In this document: piece after piece, positions 52,751 to 61,981 of the stretch
Numbering within the stretch: position 1 is the first letter of the stretch
Layout of the letters: every line of letters begins with the position of its first letter
NCBI GenBank assembly: GCA_046154125.1
Contig: JBJXEJ010000167.1
Coordinates: forward strand, 27,452-91,451
Direction: 5' to 3'
Length of the DNA stretch: 64,000 nt
DNA from: PBB1 sp046154125
Lineage (GTDB): Bacteria > Pseudomonadota > Gammaproteobacteria > Burkholderiales > Burkholderiaceae_C
Program-made: the position numbers and the translations under genes
The notes under the pieces: model-generated
Told to the model about the DNA's origin: nothing
What the model saw: only the letters and a program-made list of their open reading frames with translations
The model's database searches: none

Positions 52751-53398
52751 ATGAATGCACGCACCCGCATCAAGATCTGTGGTTTGACCAGAGAGCAGGA
52801 CATCGACGATGCAGTCGAGGCCGGCGCCGACGCCATTGGCTTCGTGCTGTACGAGAAGAGCCCGCGTTTCGTCGATGTGAAACGAGCGACCGAACTGGCG
52901 CGGCGCCTGCCCGCCTTCGTGATGCCGGTTGGTTTGTTCGTCAATGCCGGCGCCGAACTGATCGCCGAAGCCACGGCTTCGGTGCCGCAACTTCTGCTGC
53001 AGTTCCACGGCGACGAAACACCGGCTGCCTGCCGGGTTTTCGAACGGCCGTACCTCAGGGCAGCGCGGATGGTCGCCGGGTTCGATTTGCTAAAATTCGC
53101 TGTGTCCTACCCGGATGCGCAAGCCATTCTCCTCGATGCCCATGTCGACGGCTACGGTGGTGGCGGAAAGGTGTTCGATTGGTCGCTCATCCCTCGAGAC
53201 GTGTCCCATCCCCTCGTTTTGTCTGGTGGGTTGCATGCCGAAAATGTGATCGAAGGCATTCTTCGGGTCCGGCCCTGGGCCGTTGATGTGAGCTCCGGCG
53301 TTGAGCAGGCCAAGGGCGTCAAGGACGCTGCGGCAATGCGCCGGTTCTGCGAGCAGGTGCGCGAGGCGGATGCCCGCATCGCCGCTAATGAAACCTGA
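52751..53398 (+). CDS. trpF: Phosphoribosylanthranilate isomerase
   Basis: This 215-residue TIM-barrel protein has the catalytic Cys in KICGLT and Asp in LDAHVDGYGG, with phosphate-binding LSGGLHAENV. It carries out the third committed step of tryptophan synthesis. It starts 10 bases after truA and is followed 14 bases on by trpB, so trpFBA form one unit. Confidence 0.95.
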   Translation: MNARTRIKICGLTREQDIDDAVEAGADAIGFVLYEKSPRFVDVKRATELARRLPAFVMPVGLFVNAGAELIAEATASVPQLLLQFHGDETPAACRVFERPYLRAARMVAGFDLLKFAVSYPDAQAILLDAHVDGYGGGGKVFDWSLIPRDVSHPLVLSGGLHAENVIEGILRVRPWAVDVSSGVEQAKGVKDAAAMRRFCEQVREADARIAANET

Positions 53399-53412
53399 AG
53401 AGTGAACCCACC

Positions 53413-54678
53413 ATGTTCGATTACCACCAGCCCGATGCCACCGGGCACTTCGGCCCCTACGGCGGGACCTTCGTTGCCGAAACGCTGATCCACGCCCTCG
53501 ATGAGCTGAAGGAGGCCTACGCCGATGCCTTGGCCGATCCGGCCTTCATGGCCGAGTTCCGTTCCGAACTGGCGCATTTCGTCGGGCGTCCCAGCCCGAT
53601 CTACCACGCCGCGCGCATCAGCCGCGAGTTGGGCGGCGCGCAGATCTTCCTCAAGCGCGAGGACCTCAACCACACCGGTGCGCACAAGATCAACAACACC
53701 ATCGGTCAGGCGATGCTCGCGCGCCGCATGGGAAAGCCCCGGGTGATCGCCGAAACCGGCGCGGGCCAGCACGGCGTGGCGACTGCCACCATCTGTGCGC
53801 GCTACGGTCTGGAATGCATGGTCTACATGGGCAGTGCCGACGTGTTGCGGCAGTCGCCGAACGTCTACCGGATGAACCTGCTCGGCGCCACCGTCGTGCC
53901 GGTCGAATCGGGCAGCAAGACGCTGAAGGACGCGCTCAATGAAGCGCTGCGTGACTGGGTGACCAATGTCGAGAACACTTTCTACATCATCGGTACCGTG
54001 GCGGGCCCGCACCCGTATCCGATGATGGTGCGTGACTTCCAGCGCGTGATCGGTGACGAATGCCTTGTGCAGATGCCCGAGATGATCGGCCGCCAGCCCG
54101 ATGCGGTGATCGCCTGTGTGGGCGGCGGCAGCAATGCAATGGGCATCTTCTATCCGTACATCGAGCACGAGGGCACGCGCCTGATCGGTGTCGAGGCGGC
54201 CGGTCTGGGCATCGAGACGGGCCACCATGCGGCGTCGCTGTCGGCCGGTTCGCCCGGTGTGCTGCACGGCAACCGAACTTACCTGCTGCAGGACGCCAAT
54301 GGCCAGATCATCGAGACGCATTCGATTTCCGCCGGCCTGGATTACCCCGGCGTCGGGCCCGAGCACGCCTACCTGAAGGACATCGGCCGTGCCGAGTACG
54401 TCGGCATCACCGATGACGAGGCGCTGAAGGCGTTCCATCTTCTGTGTCGCAACGAGGGCATCATCCCGGCGCTCGAATCGAGTCATGCGCTGGCCTACGC
54501 GATGAAGCTCGCGCCCACGATGCGCAGCGACCAGAGCCTGCTGGTGAACCTGTCCGGTCGGGGCGACAAGGACATCGGCACCGTGGCCGATCTCTCGGGT
54601 GCCGAGTTCTTCTGCCGTCCCTCGTGTCGAGGCCAGACGGTGAAGGGCGGATCTGCCACCATGAAAGGCCCGAAATGA
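53413..54678 (+). CDS. trpB: Tryptophan synthase beta subunit
   Basis: This 421-residue PLP enzyme has the Schiff-base Lys in HTGAHKINN near residue 95, the catalytic Glu in the AETGAGQHG segment, and the PLP-phosphate loop GGGSNAMG. It joins indole and serine to tryptophan. It is slightly longer than the usual 395-405 because of a short C-terminal tail rich in Lys and Gly. Its stop overlaps the trpA start by ATGA. Confidence 0.97.
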   Translation: MFDYHQPDATGHFGPYGGTFVAETLIHALDELKEAYADALADPAFMAEFRSELAHFVGRPSPIYHAARISRELGGAQIFLKREDLNHTGAHKINNTIGQAMLARRMGKPRVIAETGAGQHGVATATICARYGLECMVYMGSADVLRQSPNVYRMNLLGATVVPVESGSKTLKDALNEALRDWVTNVENTFYIIGTVAGPHPYPMMVRDFQRVIGDECLVQMPEMIGRQPDAVIACVGGGSNAMGIFYPYIEHEGTRLIGVEAAGLGIETGHHAASLSAGSPGVLHGNRTYLLQDANGQIIETHSISAGLDYPGVGPEHAYLKDIGRAEYVGITDDEALKAFHLLCRNEGIIPALESSHALAYAMKLAPTMRSDQSLLVNLSGRGDKDIGTVADLSGAEFFCRPSCRGQTVKGGSATMKGPK

Positions 54679-55490
54679 GCCGCATCGCTGCCACCTTCGA
54701 GGTGCTGAAGAGCCGGCGACGCAAGGCGCTGATCCCGTTCATCACGGCCGGTGATCCCCACGCCGAGAGCACCGTCGACATCCTGTGGGCGATGGCCGAT
54801 GCAGGTGCCGATGTGATCGAACTCGGCGTGCCGTTTTCCGATCCGATGGCCGACGGCCCGGTGATCCAGAAAGCCGCCGAACGTGCTCTGTTGCGCGGAA
54901 TCGGGATGCCGCAGGTGCTCGACTGTGTGCGCCGCTTCCGCACGCGCAATGACAAGACGCCGGTGGTGCTGATGGGTTATGCCAACCCAATCGAGCGTTA
55001 TGGCGTCGATCGGTTCGTCGCAGATGCCAAGGCAGCCGGTGTGGACGGCGTGCTGGTTGTTGACTACCCGCCCGAAGAGTGCGAGTCCTTCGCGCGCACC
55101 TTGCACAGTCACCAGATGGACCCGATCTTCCTGCTGGCGCCGACCTCGACCGACCAGCGCATGAAGGAAGTCGGCCGCATCGCCAGCGGCTACGTCTACT
55201 ACGTGTCGCTGAAGGGCGTGACCGGTGCCGGGCACCTCGACATCGGTGCCGTCGAAGCCATGCTGCCGCGCATCCGCGAGCATGTGCGCGTTCCGGTCGG
55301 CGTGGGCTTCGGCATCCGCAATGCGGCCACCGCGAAAGCCGTGGCGGCGGTGTCGGACGCGGTGGTGATCGGGTCCGCGCTGGTGCAGTTGCTCGAGCAC
55401 GAGACGCCCGACAATGCACCGCTGGTAGCCGGTCGTTTCATCGCCGAGATTCGCACGGCGCTCGACACGTTGACAGGAGAAGTTGCATGA
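54675..55490 (+). CDS. trpA: Tryptophan synthase alpha subunit
   Basis: This 271-residue TIM-barrel subunit has the catalytic Glu and Asp in IELGVPFSDPMADGP, YVSLKGVTGAG and VGFGIRNAATA for phosphate binding. It releases indole from indole-3-glycerol phosphate and channels it to TrpB. Both ends overlap neighbours by ATGA (trpB and accD), so translation is coupled. Confidence 0.97.
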   Translation: MSRIAATFEVLKSRRRKALIPFITAGDPHAESTVDILWAMADAGADVIELGVPFSDPMADGPVIQKAAERALLRGIGMPQVLDCVRRFRTRNDKTPVVLMGYANPIERYGVDRFVADAKAAGVDGVLVVDYPPEECESFARTLHSHQMDPIFLLAPTSTDQRMKEVGRIASGYVYYVSLKGVTGAGHLDIGAVEAMLPRIREHVRVPVGVGFGIRNAATAKAVAAVSDAVVIGSALVQLLEHETPDNAPLVAGRFIAEIRTALDTLTGEVA

Positions 55491-56359
55491 GCTGGCTCGA
55501 GAAACTGTTGCCGACGAAGATCCAGCAGACCGATCCCAGCGAGCGGCGCTCGGTGCCCGAGGGCCTTTGGATCAAGTGCCCGTCGTGCGAGACGGTGCTC
55601 TACAAGACCGACCTCGAACAGAACATCAACGTCTGCCCGAAATGCGGCCACCATCACCGGATGGGCGCGCGGGCGCGGCTCGATGCCTTCCTCGACCCGG
55701 AAGGTCGCTTCGAGATCGGCCAGGAGGTCGTGCCGGTCGATGCGTTGAAGTTCAAGGACAGCAAGAAGTACCCGGAGCGGTTGAAGGAAGCGCTCGAGGC
55801 CACCGGTGAAACCGATGCGCTGGTCGTGATGGGCGGTGCGATCCACAGCATTCCGGTGGTCGCGGCCTGCTTCGAATTCCAGTTCATGGGCGGCTCGATG
55901 GGCTCGGTCGTCGGCGAGCGTTTCGTGCGCGGAGTCGAGACCGCCGTCGAGCAGAAGACGCCATTCATCAGCTTCACCGCGACCGGTGGTGCGCGCATGC
56001 AGGAAGGCCTGCTGAGCCTGATGCAGATGGCCAAGACGAATGCCGCGCTGACGCGTCTCGCCAAGGCGAAGCTGCCCTACATCAGTGTGCTGGCCGACCC
56101 GACGATGGGTGGCGTGTCGGCGAGCTTCGCGTTCATGGGCGACGTGGTGATCGCCGAGCCGAAGGCGCTGATCGGCTTTGCGGGTCCGCGCGTGATCGAG
56201 AACACCGTGCGCGAGAAATTGCCTGAAGGTTTCCAGCGCGCCGAATTCCTGCTTCACACGGGTGCGATTGACATGATCGTCGATCGGCGCGAGTTGCGCA
56301 CCTCGATCGCCAAGATGATCGCGATGCTGCAACGGCAGAGCGCCGACGCGCTCGCCTGA
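55487..56359 (+). CDS. accD: Acetyl-CoA carboxylase carboxyltransferase beta subunit
   Basis: This 290-residue subunit has an N-terminal C4 zinc ribbon (CPSC ... CPKC, about residues 31-53) and a crotonase-like carboxyltransferase domain with FMGGSMGSVVGERF and FTATGGARMQEG. With AccA it moves carboxyl from biotin to acetyl-CoA, the first step of fatty acid synthesis. Its ATG overlaps the trpA stop, linking fatty acid and tryptophan genes in one transcript, as is usual in Burkholderiales. Confidence 0.97.
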   Translation: MSWLEKLLPTKIQQTDPSERRSVPEGLWIKCPSCETVLYKTDLEQNINVCPKCGHHHRMGARARLDAFLDPEGRFEIGQEVVPVDALKFKDSKKYPERLKEALEATGETDALVVMGGAIHSIPVVAACFEFQFMGGSMGSVVGERFVRGVETAVEQKTPFISFTATGGARMQEGLLSLMQMAKTNAALTRLAKAKLPYISVLADPTMGGVSASFAFMGDVVIAEPKALIGFAGPRVIENTVREKLPEGFQRAEFLLHTGAIDMIVDRRELRTSIAKMIAMLQRQSADALA

Positions 56360-56387
56360 CTGCGGGGCTGACGTCCAGCGACCCATC

Positions 56388-57695
56388 TTGTCGTCCGCGC
56401 TCCCGACCTCGCTCGCGGCCTGGCTGGCCCGATGCGAGCAGTTGCACTCCAAGGAGATCGACATGGGACTGCACCGTGTCGAGCAGGTGCGCGCGCGTCT
56501 CGATCTGAAGTTCGACGTCCCTGTGATCGCGGTGGCCGGCACCAATGGCAAGGGCTCCACCTGCGCGATGCTCGAATCGATCGCGTTGCGCGCCGGTTAC
56601 CGCGTCGGCTTGTATTCCAAGCCGCACCTTGTGCATTTCGAGGAGCGTTGCCGCATCAACGGCGAGATGGCCTCCGAGGCTGATCTGATCCCGCATTTCG
56701 ATGCCGTCGAGCGCGCCCGCGGTGACATCGGCCTGACCTATTTCGAGTTCACGACGCTGGCCATTGCCCGGCTTCTGTCGCAGGCACCGCTCGATCTGGT
56801 GATCCTCGAAGTCGGCCTTGGTGGCCGGCTCGATGCGGTCAACGCCTTCGACGCCGATTGCGCGGTGATCACCAGCATCGACCTCGACCACGTCGAATTC
56901 CTGGGTCCCGACCGCGAATCGATCGGGCGAGAGAAGGCCGGCATCATGCGCACCGGCCGTCCGGTGATCGTCAGCGATCCGGTGCCGCCGCAGAGCGTCA
57001 TCGATCGGGCGCGTGAGATCGGCGCTGACCTGCGCCGCTTCGGCGTCGATTTCAACCATTCCGGCGACCCACAGCAGTGGGCTTGGGCCGGACGCACCAA
57101 GCGGTACAACAGCCTGGCCTATCCCGGGTTGCGAGGTGCGAACCAGCTGATCAATGCCTCTGGCGCGCTGGCGGCGTTCGAGGCGCTGGGCGACCGGCTG
57201 CCGATCACCGCTCAGGCGGTGCGTCAGGGCTTCGCGACGCTCGATCTGCCTGGACGGTTCCAGATCGTCCCGGGTCAGCCGACGCTGGTGCTTGACGTGG
57301 CGCACAACCCGCACGCGGTCGCCGCGCTGGCACAGAACCTCGACCGCATGGGGTTCCACCCCCGCACCCATGCGGTGTTCGGCGCGATGCACGACAAGGA
57401 CCTGGCGGGAATCTTCCGACGCCTCGCATCGATCGTTGACACCTGGTGCTTCACCGACCTGCCAACGGCCCGTGCTGCCACCGCGCTGCACCTGAAATCG
57501 GTGCACGAGCAACTGGCTCTGAAGGGCCCCGGGCCGGTCGCGGTATCGATGCACGCAGACCCGCTCGAAGCGCTGCAACACGCCCTCGAAGTCGCGGACC
57601 CGACAGATAGAATCCTGGTCTTTGGGTCGTTCCTGACCGTCGGCGGAGTGCTGAAACACGGCTTGCCCCGACTGGGCAGTTCACACGGCGTTTGA
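56388..57695 (+). CDS. folC: Dihydrofolate synthase / folylpolyglutamate synthase
   Basis: This 435-residue Mur-ligase-family enzyme has the ATP-binding AGTNGKGST near residue 52, FEFTTLAI, the ILEVGLGGRLDAVN segment, and LDVAHNPHA in the C-terminal domain. It adds glutamate to dihydropteroate and to folates. The frame starts at TTG 56388, 28 bases after accD; no better ATG lies upstream of the ATP loop, and ATG 56463 would truncate the N-terminal strand. Confidence 0.94.
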   Translation: MSSALPTSLAAWLARCEQLHSKEIDMGLHRVEQVRARLDLKFDVPVIAVAGTNGKGSTCAMLESIALRAGYRVGLYSKPHLVHFEERCRINGEMASEADLIPHFDAVERARGDIGLTYFEFTTLAIARLLSQAPLDLVILEVGLGGRLDAVNAFDADCAVITSIDLDHVEFLGPDRESIGREKAGIMRTGRPVIVSDPVPPQSVIDRAREIGADLRRFGVDFNHSGDPQQWAWAGRTKRYNSLAYPGLRGANQLINASGALAAFEALGDRLPITAQAVRQGFATLDLPGRFQIVPGQPTLVLDVAHNPHAVAALAQNLDRMGFHPRTHAVFGAMHDKDLAGIFRRLASIVDTWCFTDLPTARAATALHLKSVHEQLALKGPGPVAVSMHADPLEALQHALEVADPTDRILVFGSFLTVGGVLKHGLPRLGSSHGV

Positions 57696-57736
57696 CGCGC
57701 GAACGCTTCCTTTCACCAGCGCGCAAACCAGCACCC

Positions 57737-58588
57737 ATGGGACTGACGAGTTTTTTCAAGCGCAAGAGCACGGGCGACGTACCGGCGAACACGAGCCGCA
57801 CGGCGCCGACCTTCGATGCCGTCGAAAAGGTGCGCACCCGTACGCGTCAGCGCCTGATCGGCGCCGTCGTGCTTCTGACTGTCGGGGTGATCGGCTTTCC
57901 GTTGGTATTCGAATCCCAGCCGCGGCCGATCCCGGTCGATATCCCGATCGACATTCCTCGTCAGGACGCGGTGGCTGCGCTCGCGTTGCCTGCGCAGCGG
58001 CGCGCGGCGGTTGCCCCTGCCGAGGGTGCTGCTTCGCGCGGCGCCGACGCGCCTGTTTCGGCTGTCGGGGCGATTCGAGAATCGCCCGCGGACCTGATGC
58101 CTTCGTCCGAGCCTTCGGTCGGCACCATGCCGCCAGCGCTGCCCGGCGTCGCGTCGACCGTGGCCAGCGGCAAGCTCGAAGTCGCGCCTGCCAGGCCGGC
58201 CAGCACCACGGAGCCGTCTGGGTCGGCACGCGCGGCGGCACCTGCGGGCAGGACAGCCGCTGATGCCGATGGGGCCCGACCCGCAAAGGTCGCGCCCCTG
58301 GCGCTGCCTGCCTCGTCAAGTGCATCCGGTGCGGATCAGGTATCGCCTTCTGAAGGCCCCGCACGGTTTGTCGTTCAGGTGGGCGCATTCGCCGACCCGA
58401 CAGCGGCACGCGAACTTCGTTCGAAGATGGAAAAGCTGGGCTTGAAGACCTACACGCAGGTCGCCGAGACCAGCGCCGGCAAGCGCATCCGCGTGCGGCT
58501 GGGGCCGTTCGCGACACGAGCTGAGGCAGACAAGGCCCAGACCCGCTCGAAGGACGCTGGCATCGCAGCGGTGGTGCTGACGCTTTGA
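57737..58588 (+). CDS. SPOR-domain membrane protein (DedD-like)
   Basis: This 283-residue protein has a short cytoplasmic N-terminus, one membrane helix (about residues 38-58), a long Ala/Pro-rich periplasmic linker and a C-terminal SPOR domain (about 205-283, with RFVVQVGAFADPTAARELRSKM). SPOR domains bind denuded glycan at the division septum, and DedD helps constriction. ATG 57737 was chosen because homologues begin MGL-SFFKRK; a TTG overlapping the folC stop is the alternative. Confidence 0.87.
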   Translation: MGLTSFFKRKSTGDVPANTSRTAPTFDAVEKVRTRTRQRLIGAVVLLTVGVIGFPLVFESQPRPIPVDIPIDIPRQDAVAALALPAQRRAAVAPAEGAASRGADAPVSAVGAIRESPADLMPSSEPSVGTMPPALPGVASTVASGKLEVAPARPASTTEPSGSARAAAPAGRTAADADGARPAKVAPLALPASSSASGADQVSPSEGPARFVVQVGAFADPTAARELRSKMEKLGLKTYTQVAETSAGKRIRVRLGPFATRAEADKAQTRSKDAGIAAVVLTL

Positions 58589-58637
58589 CTCGATCCGATC
58601 GACGCGGACAGCCGCCGTTGTCGACAGAACGCGCAAG

Positions 58638-59138
58638 ATGACCCTGTCCTGGAATGCCGTTGACATCGCCGTGCTGGCCGTGCTGCTGCTGTCGATGGCG
58701 GTCGGCGCATGGCGTGGGCTGGTGTTCGAGCTGATGTCTTTGGTGGGCTGGTTTGCGGCCTATCTTGCGGCGCAGTGGGCGAGCCCGGCGGTATCTCCTT
58801 ACATGCCGATCGGTGTGCCGGGTTCTTCGATCAACCATGCCGCTGCATTTGCAGCGACGTTCATCGGTGCGCTGCTGGGATGGACGTTGCTGGCCAGGCT
58901 GCTGAAAGTGCTGCTGCATGCGACGCCGCTGGGGCTGGTCGACCGCCTGCTCGGGGCTGTTTTCGGGCTGCTTCGCGGGGTGGTGCTGCTGCTTGCGGTG
59001 GCCGCGGTCGTCACGCGCACCCCCTGGGCGCAATCGCCGACCTGGCAGCAATCCACGGGTGCCGCCTGGCTGAAAGTGCTGCTGGTCGGCTTGAAACCCA
59101 CCTTGCCCGCACCGATCTCAGATCAGTTGCTGCTGTGA
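58638..59138 (+). CDS. cvpA: CvpA family membrane protein
   Basis: This 166-residue protein has four hydrophobic helices and the family start NAVDIAVLAVLLLSMAVG followed by WRGLVFELM. Named for a requirement in colicin V production, it is nearly always located just before purF, as here. The true role is unclear and may concern the envelope. Confidence 0.92.
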   Translation: MTLSWNAVDIAVLAVLLLSMAVGAWRGLVFELMSLVGWFAAYLAAQWASPAVSPYMPIGVPGSSINHAAAFAATFIGALLGWTLLARLLKVLLHATPLGLVDRLLGAVFGLLRGVVLLLAVAAVVTRTPWAQSPTWQQSTGAAWLKVLLVGLKPTLPAPISDQLLL

Positions 59139-59219
59139 TCCGGGCCTGACCCGCAGACAATGTCTTCAAGCCGAGGGGCGTTTCGAGCCCTCGCCAGTTT
59201 TCGATACGGGAGTGTGTTC

Positions 59220-60743
59220 ATGTGCGGCATCGTCGGGGTGATCTCTAAGGCGCCGGTCAACCAGTTGATCTATGACGCCTTGCTGCTGCTGCAGCATCGC
59301 GGTCAGGATGCAGCCGGCATCGTCACGATGCAGGACTCGCGCTGCTACATGCACAAGGCACGCGGCATGGTGCGCGACGTTTTCCGCACGCGCAACATGC
59401 GTGGGCTGATGGGCACGGTCGGCCTGGGTCAGGTGCGTTATCCGACCGCTGGCAACGCCTACAGCGAAGAAGAGGCCCAGCCCTTCTACGTCAACGCGCC
59501 ATTCGGCATCGTGCTGGTGCACAACGGCAACCTGACCAACGCGGCGACGCTGAAGAACGAACTGGCACGAATCGATCGCCGTCACATCAACACCGACAGC
59601 GACACCGAGGTGCTGATCAACATCTTTGCTCATGAACTCGAACTTGCAGCGCGTGATCTCCCGCTGACTCCCGAGATCATCTTCAAGGCCGTGGCAGCGG
59701 TGCACAAGCGCATCAAGGGCTCCTATGCGGTGGTCGCGCTGATCGCCGGTTTCGGGCTGCTGGCTTTTCGAGATCCGTTCGGCATCCGCCCCCTGTGTTT
59801 TGGCGAGGGTGACACGCCCGACGGACGGCAGGTGATGGTGGCCAGCGAGTCGGTTGCCCTCGAAGGAACCGGTCACGTGATGACGCGCGATGTGGCACCC
59901 GGGGAGGCCATCTTCATCACCTCGGAGGGGCAGGTCCACGCGCAGCAGTGCGCCGAGAACCCGAGCCTGCATCCTTGCATGTTCGAGTACGTCTACCTGG
60001 CGCGGCCGGACTCGATCATGGATGGCATCTCGGTTTACCAGGCGCGGCTCAACATGGGCGAAACGCTCGCGCAGCGTCTGATTTCCACGATGCCACCCAG
60101 CGAGATCGACGTCGTGATCCCGATCCCCGAATCGAGCCGGCCGTCGGCGATGCAGCTCGCGCAGAAGATCGGCAAGCCCTATCGCGAAGGCTTTGTCAAG
60201 AACCGCTACGTTGGCCGCACCTTCATCATGCCGGGGCAGGGCGTGCGCAAGAAGTCGGTGCGCCAGAAGCTCAACGCGATCGGCGTCGAGTTCAAGGACC
60301 GCAACGTTCTGCTGGTCGATGACTCGATCGTTCGGGGCACCACGTCGAAAGAGATCGTGCAGATGGCGCGTGAGGCGGGTGCGCGCAAGGTCTACATGGC
60401 ATCGGCCGCTCCGCCGGTGCGATTCCCCAATGTCTACGGCATCGACATGCCGACCAACAGCGAGCTGATCGCGCACAACCGCAGCATCGAGGAAATCCGC
60501 CAGTTCATCGGCGCCGATGCGCTGATCTACCAGGACGTCAACGCAATGAAGCGGGTGGTCGGCGCGCTGAACCTGCAGGTTGCCGGGTTCGAGGCATCGT
60601 GCTTCGACGGTCACTACATCACCGGCGACATCTCGGCGGCCGACTTCGACGTCATCGCCACACAACGCCGGTCGCAGGTCGAGGAAGAGGACCCGGCCGA
60701 TCGTTCACGTCTGGCCCTGCAGAACGCGGCGGAGCAGGCCTGA
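59220..60743 (+). CDS. purF: Amidophosphoribosyltransferase
   Basis: This 507-residue enzyme of the E. coli type has no leader peptide. The catalytic Cys directly follows the initiator Met (MCGIVGVIS), so ATG 59220 is the right start, not the longer frame. The glutaminase domain has LQHRGQDAAGI and GNLTNA. The PRPP-binding loop is VLLVDDSIVRGTTS. It makes phosphoribosylamine in purine synthesis. It lies 81 bases after cvpA, and its stop overlaps the metZ start. Confidence 0.97.
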   Translation: MCGIVGVISKAPVNQLIYDALLLLQHRGQDAAGIVTMQDSRCYMHKARGMVRDVFRTRNMRGLMGTVGLGQVRYPTAGNAYSEEEAQPFYVNAPFGIVLVHNGNLTNAATLKNELARIDRRHINTDSDTEVLINIFAHELELAARDLPLTPEIIFKAVAAVHKRIKGSYAVVALIAGFGLLAFRDPFGIRPLCFGEGDTPDGRQVMVASESVALEGTGHVMTRDVAPGEAIFITSEGQVHAQQCAENPSLHPCMFEYVYLARPDSIMDGISVYQARLNMGETLAQRLISTMPPSEIDVVIPIPESSRPSAMQLAQKIGKPYREGFVKNRYVGRTFIMPGQGVRKKSVRQKLNAIGVEFKDRNVLLVDDSIVRGTTSKEIVQMAREAGARKVYMASAAPPVRFPNVYGIDMPTNSELIAHNRSIEEIRQFIGADALIYQDVNAMKRVVGALNLQVAGFEASCFDGHYITGDISAADFDVIATQRRSQVEEEDPADRSRLALQNAAEQA

Positions 60744-61981
60744 TGTCGACGAAGAAGACGATTCCCCGCGTGGCCTTGCCCGAGGGCACCCGCATCGACA
60801 CGCTGGCCGTGCGCGAAGGCCTGCCCCGCACCCAGTGGGGCGAGAACTCGGAGGCGCTGTTCCTGACCAGCAGCTTCGTGCAGCCCGATGCGGCCACGGC
60901 CGCCGCGCGCTTCGCGAACGAGGAAGAAGCATTCATCTATTCGCGCTTCACCAACCCGACGGTGACGATGTTCGAGCGGCGGCTCGCCGCGATGGAAGGC
61001 GCCGAGGCCTGCATTGCCACGTCCAGTGGCATGGCTGCGATCCTGCTGACCGCGATGGCGCTGCTGAAGGCGGGCGACCACGTGATCTGCTCGCGCAGCG
61101 TGTTCGGCTCGACGATCACGCTGCTCGGGCGCGAGTTCGCGAAGTTCGGCGTCGAAACCAGCTTCGTGTCGCAGACCGACGTCGGCGAATGGCGAGACGC
61201 CATCCGGCCGACCACGCGGCTGCTGTTCGCCGAATCGCCGACCAATCCGCTGACCGAGGTTTGCGACATCCGTGCGCTGGCCGAAGTCGCGCGGGAGGCG
61301 AATGCGCTGCTCGCGGTCGACAACTGCTTCTGCACCCCGGCATTGCAGCGTCCCGTCGAGTACGGCGCCGACCTGATCATCCACTCGGGCACCAAGTACC
61401 TCGACGGCCAGGGACGCGTGGTCGCCGGTGCGGTGTGCGGCCCCGAGCAACTGATCAACGACAAGTTCGTGCCGGTGATGCGCAGTGCGGGCATGACGCT
61501 GTCATCGTTCAATGCGTGGGTCGTGCTGAAGGGGCTGGAGACGCTGTCGATCCGCATGCAGGCGCAGAGCGAACGCGCGCTGAAGCTTGCGACCTGGCTT
61601 GAACAGCAGCCGCAGATCGAGCGCGTTTTCTACCCCGGACTGAAATCGCATCTGCAGCATGAACTGGCAATGGCGCAGCAGTCGGGCTGCGGCGGCGCGG
61701 TGCTGTCGTTCGTCGTCAAGCCGCGGGCACCCGGTGATGCTGCTGCTGCGCGCCTCACCGCGTTCCACGTGATCGACAGCACGCAGATCTGCTCGATCAC
61801 CGCCAACCTCGGCGACACCAAGACCACGATCACCCACCCGGCCAGCACCTCGCACGGCAGACTCACTGAAGAGCAGCGTCAGGCCGCCGGCATCACGCAG
61901 GGCATGGTCCGCATCGCGGTCGGCCTCGACGACGTGGAAGACCTGAAGGCCGATCTGCTGCTTGGCCTGAATTCACTTTGA
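60743..61981 (+). CDS. metZ: O-succinylhomoserine sulfhydrylase
   Basis: This 412-residue PLP enzyme of the Cys/Met metabolism family has IYSRFTNPTV, the PLP-site SSGMAAIL, and the Schiff-base Lys in HSGTKYLDGQGR near residue 217. It forms homocysteine from O-succinylhomoserine and sulfide. The start overlaps the purF stop by one base (TGATG), and its own stop overlaps the gltX ATG in the same way. Confidence 0.94.
   Translation: MSTKKTIPRVALPEGTRIDTLAVREGLPRTQWGENSEALFLTSSFVQPDAATAAARFANEEEAFIYSRFTNPTVTMFERRLAAMEGAEACIATSSGMAAILLTAMALLKAGDHVICSRSVFGSTITLLGREFAKFGVETSFVSQTDVGEWRDAIRPTTRLLFAESPTNPLTEVCDIRALAEVAREANALLAVDNCFCTPALQRPVEYGADLIIHSGTKYLDGQGRVVAGAVCGPEQLINDKFVPVMRSAGMTLSSFNAWVVLKGLETLSIRMQAQSERALKLATWLEQQPQIERVFYPGLKSHLQHELAMAQQSGCGGAVLSFVVKPRAPGDAAAARLTAFHVIDSTQICSITANLGDTKTTITHPASTSHGRLTEEQRQAAGITQGMVRIAVGLDDVEDLKADLLLGLNSL

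Noticed and set aside
53300..53420. Possible attenuator between trpF and trpB
   Set aside because: The spacer is only 14 bases and has no Trp-rich leader or alternative hairpins.
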